A DNA stretch of 5,140 nt from Candidatus Blautia intestinipullorum (lineage in GTDB: Bacteria; Bacillota; Clostridia; Lachnospirales; Lachnospiraceae): contig DWVA01000289.1 in the NCBI GenBank assembly GCA_019120475.1, positions 1 through 5,140 of the forward strand, given 5' to 3'. The position numbers and the translations under genes were made by a program. Shown piece by piece: positions 1 to 5,140 of this stretch. Under the pieces are notes generated by a model. The model was given only the letters and a program-made list of their open reading frames with translations. It was not told the DNA's origin and did no database searches. Within the stretch, counting starts at the first letter, position 1, and each line of letters starts with the position of its first letter.

Positions 1-1166
1 TGGAAAAATTCACGGAGAAAAACAGGAATCTCCAGAAGGCAGGCCAGAGTGCCCAGGGGTATGCCGCCACTATGATCCCTGCAGTTGTAAGCATTTCCTA
101 CATTAATTATGCTGTGATCGCTGTTGCAGGCGGCATCATGGTGATTCTAGGCCTGTCGGACATTGGAGGTCTGGCAAGTTACCTTGTCTTTGCCCGCCAG
201 TCCGCTCTGCCGATCAATCAGTTTACACAGCAGGGAAATTTCCTTCTGGCGGCTCTGGCCGGCGCGGAACGTGTTTTCCGTACCATGGAGATCCCGCCGG
301 AAACCGACAAGGGAACCATCGAGCTTATAAATGTCCGCAAAGACAGTCAGGGCATTCTGATTCCCTGTAAGGAGCGTTCTAATCTCTGGGCATGGAGGGA
401 CAGCGCACATCCGGAGCGTCCTCTCGTTCCGTTAAAAGGAGACGTCCGTTTCCATCACGTCACCTTCGGCTACCGGCCAGGCCAGGAAATTCTGAAGGAT
501 ATCTCTCTTTATGCCAAACCAGGGCAGAAGATCGCTTTTGTTGGCTCCACCGGAGCAGGCAAAACAACGATCACCAACCTGATCAACCGTTTCTATGATG
601 TGACAGGAGGAGAGATCACCTATGACGGCATCAATGTACAGGATATCCGCAAGAACGATCTGAGAAGAAGTCTTGGCATTGTTCTTCAGGACACCCACCT
701 GTTTACCGGAACGATCGCAGACAATATCCGCTTCGGAAAACTGGACGCCACACAGGAAGAGATTGAAAACGCGGCGAAGATCGCCAATGCGGACTCATTT
801 ATACGCCGTCTTCCTCAAGGGTATGACACTATGGTCACCAGCGACGGAGCAAATCTTTCCCAGGGGCAGCGTCAGCTTCTTGCCATCGCCCGGGCGGCAG
901 TGGCCGATCCTCCGGTGCTGATCCTCGATGAGGCCACTTCCTCCATAGACACCCGTACCGAAGCCCTTATTGAAAAGGGAATGGACCGCCTGATGGAAGG
1001 AAGGACAGTTTTCGTTATCGCCCATCGTCTCTCTACAGTGCGGAATGCCAACGCCATTATTGTTCTGGAACACGGACAAATCATGGAACGGGGCAACCAC
1101 GACGAGCTTCTAGCCCAGAAAGGGGAATATTATCAGCTTTATAACGGAATGTTCGAGTTGTCCTGA
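1..1166 (+). CDS. ABC exporter half-transporter (permease-ATPase fusion), 5' partial
   Basis: This is the C-terminal part of a membrane ABC exporter subunit that couples ATP hydrolysis to efflux of an unidentified substrate. The frame is open to the left edge (from base 3, reading EKFTEKNRNLQKAG, typical cytoplasmic-loop sequence), so the ATG at 72 is internal and the start lies outside. Numbering from that Met, residues about 5-28 and 31-50 are the last two membrane helices. The ATPase domain runs from about 124 to the end: A-loop Tyr134, Walker A GSTGAGKT (158-165), Q-loop Gln206, signature LSQGQ (262-266, a common variant of LSGGQ), Walker B VLILDE (282-287) and switch His318. All catalytic residues are present. 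A long linker (about 76-122, with WAW and PL.GDVRF) precedes the ATPase domain. By family knowledge, such proteins usually work as heterodimers with a subunit encoded next door; a partner would lie to the left. The substrate cannot be read from the sequence. Confidence 0.95.
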   Translation, partial: EKFTEKNRNLQKAGQSAQGYAATMIPAVVSISYINYAVIAVAGGIMVILGLSDIGGLASYLVFARQSALPINQFTQQGNFLLAALAGAERVFRTMEIPPETDKGTIELINVRKDSQGILIPCKERSNLWAWRDSAHPERPLVPLKGDVRFHHVTFGYRPGQEILKDISLYAKPGQKIAFVGSTGAGKTTITNLINRFYDVTGGEITYDGINVQDIRKNDLRRSLGIVLQDTHLFTGTIADNIRFGKLDATQEEIENAAKIANADSFIRRLPQGYDTMVTSDGANLSQGQRQLLAIARAAVADPPVLILDEATSSIDTRTEALIEKGMDRLMEGRTVFVIAHRLSTVRNANAIIVLEHGQIMERGNHDELLAQKGEYYQLYNGMFELS

Positions 1167-1273
1167 GTACATTTTTCCTGGAAGATAATTTTGTACTGGA
1201 GGTAAAAAGAGTTTTCTTCTAATGGTCAATTCTCAGCTTAGCAGCCTTACTCCAAAATTTTCAGCGGATTCTT

Positions 1274-1522
1274 TACGGTTACTTTTCTTAAATTTGGGCT
1301 TTCAGCCGTAGAATGAGGTAACCTTTTACGGCTATTTTTCCAGTTTTGATGGTTTCATCCGTAAAAAGTCGCCCGGTTCTACGGCTACTTTTTTGGATTT
1401 GATGATTTCAGCCGTAAACTGCTGCTCCGTCCTACGGTTCTTTTTCCAGTTTTAATGATTTCATCCGTAAACCAGTTCCTGATTCTACGGCTATTTTTCT
1501 AGTTTTGATGATTTCATCCGTA
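1274..1522. repeat. Five-copy tandem array of a 37-bp dyad-ended element, exact 53-bp period
   Basis: Five copies occupy 1274-1310, 1327-1363, 1380-1416, 1433-1469 and 1486-1522. Each is exactly 37 bp, and the gaps are exactly 16 bp. Every copy begins TACGG and ends CCGTA (inverted ends). Between them lie a T-rich tract at unit positions 9-13, a second T tract at about 18-21, and a short near-palindrome at 22-33, best seen as GATGATTTCATC in copy 5. By hand count, copies 2 and 5 differ from the consensus at 1 position each, copy 4 at 3, copy 3 at 6 and copy 1 at 12. The gaps are partly similar (several begin AAC and end TTC or TCC), so the real repeat is a degenerate 53-mer. I do not recognise a named family. 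It could be a terminator cluster, a protein-binding array or an inert minisatellite. Confidence 0.9.
1304..1339 (+). terminator. Rho-independent terminator of the ABC exporter gene
   Basis: AGCCGTAGAA (1304-1313) pairs with TTTTACGGCT (1324-1333) to give a 10-bp stem with one G-U pair. The loop is 10 nt, and the run ATTTTT (1334-1339) follows directly. It lies 138 bases after the exporter stop. The left arm is the end of array copy 1 and the right arm is the start of copy 2, so the terminator is built from the repeat itself. The opposite strand has no T tract after the stem, so it should act only on plus-strand transcripts. No better terminator is visible closer to the stop. Confidence 0.6.
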
Positions 1523-1721
1523 AACTGCTTTTTCTTATTTTCCTGCTTCATCTGCAGAAATCATAATAAAATCCAGCTTACTTAATATTCTGATATCTAA
1601 TTTTTTTGACTTTGGACACATTTTATTATTTTTTAGTTCTGACTTTTGACACTATCGTTCTGACTGTACCTTATTCATACTTCGTTTCCTCTATTGCCTT
1701 TTATAAATCATGCTTCTCTAT

Positions 1722-1762
1722 AAAGCGAAAAGAGAGCGGAACATCCTCTGTCCACTCCCTTT
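1722..1762 (-). terminator. Rho-independent terminator of the rlmH transcript
   Basis: Read on the minus strand, AAAGGGAGTGGA (plus 1762-1751) pairs with TCCGCTCTCTTT (plus 1740-1729). This gives a 12-bp stem with two G-U pairs, a 10-nt loop and a T-rich tail TTTTCGCTTT. It begins about 60 bases after the rlmH stop. On the plus strand the two wobble pairs become A/C mismatches, so the hairpin favours minus-strand RNA. The tail is interrupted, so termination strength is uncertain. Confidence 0.6.
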
Positions 1763-1821
1763 AAAATATTCGGCATGCTCTATTAACCTGCCCTATATCA
1801 CCCTCAAATGCAAAAACGCCC

Positions 1822-2301
1822 TCATTTGTGGTACGGCTCGTGATTCAAGATCCGGTAGCTCCGGTAAATCTGCTCCAGGAGGATCATCTGCATCATCTGG
1901 TGGGGGAAAGTCATCTTGGAAAAGCTGAGATGATAGTCCGCTCTTTTTAAGACCTCCTCACTCAGCCCCAGAGAGCCGCCGATCACAAAAGCGACGGAGC
2001 TTTTCCCTTCCACGCCCAGCCTCTCCAGTTTGTTGGAAAGTTCCACGGAATCCAGCATCTTTCCGTCGATTGCCAGCGCGATCACATAGTCCCGGTCCCG
2101 GATATACTTCATAAGCCTTTGCCCTTCTGTAGCCTTGATCTGCTCATTAACAGCGTCAGAAGCTCCGTCGGGAGTCTTTTCATCGGCTGCCTGGCAGAAC
2201 GTAAGCTTACAGTACCTGCTGAGACGTTTGGCATATTCCGCAATACCCTCATTCAGATATTTTTCTTTTATTTTTCCTACAGAAATAATACGGATTTCCA
2301 T
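1822..2301 (-). CDS. rlmH: 23S rRNA pseudouridine-1915 N3-methyltransferase RlmH
   Basis: RlmH is a small SPOUT-class enzyme that transfers a methyl group from S-adenosylmethionine to N3 of pseudouridine 1915 (E. coli numbering) in helix 69 of 23S rRNA, acting on assembled 70S ribosomes. The 159-residue product matches the family length of about 155-160. It starts MEIRIISVGKIK, carries the SAM-site glycine segment FVIGGSLGL (105-113), then LSFSKMTFPHQMMQMILLEQ (125-144), and ends YRSYRILNHEPYHK. These parts form the C-terminal trefoil knot; the terminal YHK is a family hallmark. The ATG at 2301 shares its A with the last base of the upstream TAA (TAATG), and there is no well-spaced Shine-Dalgarno sequence, so translation is probably coupled to the preceding gene. 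In staphylococci the 3' end of rlmH (orfX) is the SCCmec integration site; no inserted element or recombinase is seen here. Confidence 0.97.
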   Translation of the reverse strand: MEIRIISVGKIKEKYLNEGIAEYAKRLSRYCKLTFCQAADEKTPDGASDAVNEQIKATEGQRLMKYIRDRDYVIALAIDGKMLDSVELSNKLERLGVEGKSSVAFVIGGSLGLSEEVLKRADYHLSFSKMTFPHQMMQMILLEQIYRSYRILNHEPYHK

Positions 2302-2303
2302 TA
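2301..2303 (-). other. TAATG stop-start overlap between the Dabb gene and rlmH
   Basis: The TAA stop of the Dabb gene occupies 2303-2301, and the rlmH ATG begins with its last A at 2301. The bases upstream of the ATG read GAAGAGTA, purine-rich but too close to serve as a standard ribosome binding site. This fits termination-reinitiation coupling and ties rlmH output to translation of the Dabb gene. Confidence 0.75.
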
Positions 2304-2600
2304 CTCTTCATAATCCAGACAAATACGATTGCAGGTGACAGACTTGATAAATCCGGCGGCTTTTACATGCTCCGGATGTACCTGGTATCCACTCAGCGCT
2401 TCTTCTGATTCCAGTTCGCAGAACAGCCCGATATCGTGGGAACTGGATGGAAGAACCTCCGTTACCACTTTAAGGGAAATAAGCCCCGGAACAATCCCCA
2501 CAAGCTGGGCCAGATCCTTTTTGATTTTTGCGATAGCTTCCTTTTTTGCGCCCTCGCTTAATTCTTTCTGAAAAGACCACATTACAATATGTTTTACCAT
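2301..2600 (-). CDS. Dabb-family (stress-responsive A/B barrel) small protein
   Basis: This 99-residue protein has the layout of the Dabb family, dimeric ferredoxin-like alpha/beta barrels. It starts MVKHIVMWSF, followed by a charged helix (about 13-33), IVPGLISLKV (36-45), a strand with HDIGLFCEL (55-63), and the family's YQVHPEH segment (72-78), then AAGFIKSVTCNRICLDYEE. Length and motif order fit a full single-domain protein. Family members include plant stress proteins and some enzymes, but most bacterial ones have no assigned reaction, so no substrate is proposed. The start is supported by AGGGAGAG (plus 2613-2606), five bases before the ATG. Its stop overlaps the rlmH start by one base. 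It lies 87 bases after ftsK on the same strand and may share its transcript. A role linked to RlmH is conceivable from the overlap alone and is not shown. Confidence 0.88.
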   Translation of the reverse strand: MVKHIVMWSFQKELSEGAKKEAIAKIKKDLAQLVGIVPGLISLKVVTEVLPSSSHDIGLFCELESEEALSGYQVHPEHVKAAGFIKSVTCNRICLDYEE

Positions 2601-2605
2601 TTTTT

Positions 2606-2613
2606 CTCTCCCT
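2606..2613 (-). promoter_or_regulatory. Ribosome binding site of the Dabb gene
   Basis: Read on the minus strand, AGGGAGAG lies five A residues before the ATG at 2600. It is close to the AGGAGG consensus and supports this start. It is also the only clear Shine-Dalgarno sequence serving the Dabb-rlmH pair. Confidence 0.75.
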
Positions 2614-2632
2614 GATTTTCTTGATTTTAAGA

Positions 2633-2660
2633 TCCTGACAGGAGCCGCGTCTCAGTCCTG
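2633..2660 (-). other. Overlapping short inverted repeats between ftsK and the Dabb gene
   Basis: On the plus strand TCCTG (2633-2637), CAGGA (2639-2643) and TCCTG (2656-2660) occur in succession. The second can pair with the third (5-bp stem, 12-nt loop), while the first and second form an 11-bp palindrome with one central base. In minus-strand RNA these are competing foldings. No T tract follows on that strand, so this is not a good ftsK terminator. It suggests the three genes may be co-transcribed, but the stems are short and may be chance. Confidence 0.3.
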
Positions 2661-2687
2661 CCCGGATTCCATATTTTCTGAAATTTC

Positions 2688-5140
2688 CTACAGCGACTCT
2701 TCAATATAATTCTGGAATTCCTCCATTGTCATCAGTACCTTTCTCGGCTTCGTTCCCTCCTCCGGGCCTACCACTCCGGCGTCGCAGAGCTGATCCATAA
2801 TACGGGCGGCTCTGTTGAACCCGATTTTAAACATCCTCTGCAGCATTCCGATGGAAGCTTTGTCCTTGTCGATAATGAATTTTCCAGCATCTTCAAAATA
2901 AACGTCTCTCTCCTCTTTTCCGGAACCTCCTCCAAGAGAAACCGCGGTATTCACCTGCTGCTCGATCTGGGCGCTGTACTGTACGCCCGGATTTTTGTCG
3001 GAAAGGAAACTTACAATACTGCTGACTTCTTCGTCAGATACAAAGGCTCCCTGCACCCTGGCCGGTTTCTGATATCCCTGAGGATAAAACAGCATATCTC
3101 CTTTTCCAAGGAGTTTTTCCGCTCCGTTCATATCCAGAATCGTTCTGGAATCTACGCCGGAGGACACGGAAAAGGCCACTCTGGACGGCATGTTCGCCTT
3201 GATAAGACCGGTGATAACATTTACCGAAGGTCTCTGAGTCGCAATGATCAGATGGATACCTGCTGCTCTGGCAAGCTGCGCCAGACGGCAGATCGCATCC
3301 TCCACTTCTCCAGGAGCCACCATCATAAGATCCGCCAGCTCGTCTACGATGATTACGATCTGAGGAATATGCGCCGGAGGAGTCTCTCCCTCCGGGATCT
3401 TCATTCCCTCTACCTTGTGATTGTATTCTTCAAGATTCCGCACATGAAACTCCGCAAAGGTGTTGTAGCGGCTCATCATCTCTGAAACCGCCCAGTTCAG
3501 TGCGCCTGCTGCTTTCTTCGGATCCGTTACCACAGGAATAAACAGATGGGGGATACCGTTGTAAACGCTTAATTCCACCACCTTTGGGTCGATCATGATC
3601 AGCTTAACATCCTCCGGAGACGCCTTATACAGGATGCTTATGATCAGTGTATTGATACACACAGATTTACCTGATCCTGTAGCTCCCGCGATCAAAAGGT
3701 GAGGCATTTTGGCAATATCCGCCACTACCGGTTTTCCGGCGATATCCTTTCCTACTGCAAAAGAAAGCTTTGATTTTGCGCTCTGAAACTCCTGTGACTG
3801 GATCAGATCACGCAGCATTACCGGACGGTTTTCCTTATTGGGAACCTCGATTCCCACGGCGGCTTTTCCGGGGATCGGAGCTTCGATCCGGATATCCGGC
3901 GTTGCCAGATTCAATTTAATATCGTCTGCCAGACCCACTATACGGCTGACCTTGACTCCCATCTCCGGCTGGAGTTCATAACGTGTCACAGTGGGACCGC
4001 AGCTTACATTTGTTACCGTAACATTTACGCCAAAATTATGGAGGGTTTCCTGGAGTTTCTGAGCCGTTTTTCTCAGATGAGCGTCAGAATCCCCTCTGGA
4101 TGGGCCGCTTCCCTTTTTCAAAAGTCTGAGCGGTGGAAAATGATACTGCTTCTGCTGTTTTTCCTCCTGCTGTCCGATTTCCTTTTGGATATTCTGAATC
4201 CCGCTTTCGATTTCTCCTTTTGAAGAACGTGGATTCTTTTTATGGTTTTCGGAAGTTTTTTTGTCTGCACTTTCCTCCGGCAGCGGCTCAGCAGTTTTTT
4301 CTTCCGGCGCGTACATCTGGGATATGATCCTTTCCTCCAGATCATCCGCCGGGAGATTTTCCACGCCGGAAGAAAACGGCTCCTCATCCTCAGCAAACAG
4401 ATCCTCTGAAATATCAGGCATTTCTTCTTTTTCTTCAGGAACATCCGATCTGTGGATCTTGAACTCAAACTGCCCCTGCATATTCTCGCTTGTCTCTACA
4501 GGAGATTTGGCAGTATCCTGTACAGCCGTTTCTGTTCCATTTTTTTCCTCTTTCGGTCGGGTAAGCTTCGTCCCTTCCAGAAATCCCCGCTTCGGAGTCT
4601 TCTCCTTTCCCGGAGAATCCTGGCTGTCCTCTTTTTCCTCCTCCGCAAGAGCCGCTTCCAGTTCCTGGATGCGCTGAGCCTGGCGGGCTTCTCTTTTCCT
4701 GCGTTTCTCTTTCTGGCGCAGTTCTTTTTTCAGATCGCGCTCCGGCTGTCCTTCCATATAGCGTTCATGTCCGTTTCGCGCGGCTCCCGCAATACTGTCC
4801 CATATCTTAAATATAAATCCAAAGAAAGATCTCTGCGTGATCAGGATCAAAGTGATCAGCAGGACCAAAATGATGATGATATACCCTCCGGCCACACCGA
4901 AAGCTGATGTAGATGAAATGCAGACAGCTCCGCCTATCACACCGCCTCCTGTCCGGTAATCAGAACAAAGGGTATAATAATCCGCCAGCGTAGTGCTTTT
5001 CATATAGCCCTCGGTCAAAAGCTGCACCAGGCCGCATAAGAATACAAAAAACACAGCGCCTGCCAGAAGCTTTTTATATGCCAGCGGATTTTTTCTATTG
5101 GATACCAAAAATACTGCTCCCAGAAACAGAAGCACCGGAA
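2688..5140 (-). CDS. ftsK: DNA translocase FtsK/SpoIIIE, N-terminus outside the window
   Basis: This is a membrane-anchored hexameric ATPase that pumps double-stranded DNA at the division or sporulation septum during chromosome segregation. The frame is open to the right edge. The first possible start in view, GTG at 5135, is preceded in frame by CCG and falls inside a membrane helix, so it is probably an internal Val and the true start lies outside. Numbering from that codon: membrane helices at about 1-11, 23-41 and 82-100; a highly charged linker of low complexity (about 125-345); the alpha domain (about 346-460); and the RecA-like motor with Walker A GATGSGKS (484-491), Walker B IVIIVDEL (593-600) and the TQRPSVNVITGLIKANMPSR segment (633-652). 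The C-terminal winged-helix gamma domain (about 745-805) normally reads the DNA polarity sequences. Motor motifs are intact. About 816 residues are visible, and SpoIIIE of B. subtilis has 787, so a further N-terminal stretch makes this a somewhat long member, mainly through its linker. The stop is TAG at 2690-2688. The sequence does not decide between FtsK-like and SpoIIIE-like duty. Confidence 0.96.
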   Translation of the reverse strand, partial: PVLLFLGAVFLVSNRKNPLAYKKLLAGAVFFVFLCGLVQLLTEGYMKSTTLADYYTLCSDYRTGGGVIGGAVCISSTSAFGVAGGYIIIILVLLITLILITQRSFFGFIFKIWDSIAGAARNGHERYMEGQPERDLKKELRQKEKRRKREARQAQRIQELEAALAEEEKEDSQDSPGKEKTPKRGFLEGTKLTRPKEEKNGTETAVQDTAKSPVETSENMQGQFEFKIHRSDVPEEKEEMPDISEDLFAEDEEPFSSGVENLPADDLEERIISQMYAPEEKTAEPLPEESADKKTSENHKKNPRSSKGEIESGIQNIQKEIGQQEEKQQKQYHFPPLRLLKKGSGPSRGDSDAHLRKTAQKLQETLHNFGVNVTVTNVSCGPTVTRYELQPEMGVKVSRIVGLADDIKLNLATPDIRIEAPIPGKAAVGIEVPNKENRPVMLRDLIQSQEFQSAKSKLSFAVGKDIAGKPVVADIAKMPHLLIAGATGSGKSVCINTLIISILYKASPEDVKLIMIDPKVVELSVYNGIPHLFIPVVTDPKKAAGALNWAVSEMMSRYNTFAEFHVRNLEEYNHKVEGMKIPEGETPPAHIPQIVIIVDELADLMMVAPGEVEDAICRLAQLARAAGIHLIIATQRPSVNVITGLIKANMPSRVAFSVSSGVDSRTILDMNGAEKLLGKGDMLFYPQGYQKPARVQGAFVSDEEVSSIVSFLSDKNPGVQYSAQIEQQVNTAVSLGGGSGKEERDVYFEDAGKFIIDKDKASIGMLQRMFKIGFNRAARIMDQLCDAGVVGPEEGTKPRKVLMTMEEFQNYIEESL

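Larger units (their letters stand above)
1167..1821. other. Convergent intergenic region, 655 bp
   Basis: This is the gap between the 3' ends of the exporter gene (plus) and rlmH (minus). I find no credible gene in it: the only open frame of note, a plus-strand frame from 1710, runs into the antisense of rlmH and has no family resemblance. It is more AT-rich than the flanking genes. Contents from left to right: about 100 bases with no clear signal; the five-copy 53-bp-period array (1274-1522) with a terminator formed inside it; an AT-rich stretch (1523-1721) with T runs and one weak short direct repeat; and the rlmH terminator (1722-1762). Confidence 0.85.

Noticed and set aside
1166..1197. 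AGTACA/TGTACT inverted repeat directly after the exporter stop as its terminator
   Set aside because: The stem is only 6 bp and AT-rich with a 20-nt loop, and no T tract follows.
1274..1522. Possible CRISPR array (regular repeats of about 37 bp with 16-bp spacers)
   Set aside because: The repeats are degenerate (up to about 12 changes in 37), the gaps are far shorter than normal spacers and partly alike, and no cas gene is in the window.
1327..1522. Mini-ORFs on the minus strand inside the repeat copies (for example MKSSKLEK then stop in copy 5)
   Set aside because: Copies 1 and 3 lack the ATG, reading frames are not kept (53 is not a multiple of 3), substitutions show no synonymous bias, and there is no ribosome binding site.
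1802..1829. Imperfect direct repeat at the rlmH 3' end (CCCTCAAATG and CCCTCATTTG) as an attachment-site scar like SCC elements
   Set aside because: Only 8 of 10 bases match, the staphylococcal att core is absent, and no recombinase or cargo lies between or beside the copies.
1710..1928. 72-residue plus-strand open frame
   Set aside because: Its second half is antisense to rlmH and of low complexity (Ser/Gly), with no ribosome binding site or family match.
4038..4907. Several plus-strand open frames opposite the ftsK linker region
   Set aside because: They are antisense to a Glu/Lys-rich coding region whose codon bias keeps other frames open; their Ser/Phe/Leu-rich products look like this artefact.
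5133..5135. GTG as the start codon of ftsK
   Set aside because: It lies within a membrane helix, the frame stays open to the window edge, and the family has more N-terminal sequence than would remain.

Overview
This 5,140-base window looks like ordinary chromosome from a Firmicute of class Clostridia, probably family Lachnospiraceae. The evidence is protein style and gene content: a SpoIIIE-type FtsK, an RlmH ending in the family's EPYHK tail, and a paired-type ABC exporter half with a long linker before its ATPase domain. Coding DNA is of moderate GC and the main intergenic gap is clearly more AT-rich. The genus cannot be named from this window. I see no integrase, transposase, phage, toxin-antitoxin or CRISPR-associated gene.

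Layout: (1) 1-1166, plus strand: the 3' part of an ABC exporter half-transporter, open through the left edge. (2) 1167-1821: a 655-base gap between convergent genes. It holds five copies of a degenerate 37-bp dyad-ended element spaced at exactly 53 bp (1274-1522), a plus-strand terminator hairpin formed across the first two copies (1304-1339), and a minus-strand terminator for the opposite gene (1722-1762). (3) 1822-2301, minus: rlmH. (4) 2301-2600, minus: a small Dabb-domain protein whose stop codon overlaps the rlmH start as TAATG. (5) 2688 to the right edge, minus: most of ftsK/spoIIIE, with its N-terminus outside the window.

The three minus-strand genes are closely packed (87 bases, then a one-base overlap) and may form one transcript ending at 1722-1762. 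They combine chromosome segregation (FtsK), ribosome modification (RlmH) and a small protein of unknown role; no shared pathway is evident. The ABC exporter is a separate unit that runs towards them.

The most interesting structure is the 53-bp-period array. In plus-strand RNA, the CCGTA end of each copy can pair with the TACGG start of the next across a 16-nt gap, and a T-rich tract follows directly. The array can therefore be read as up to four successive terminator-like hairpins after the exporter gene. Only the first hairpin is strong by itself. An alternative is a helically phased array of protein-binding sites or an inert intergenic tandem repeat. It is not a convincing CRISPR array.
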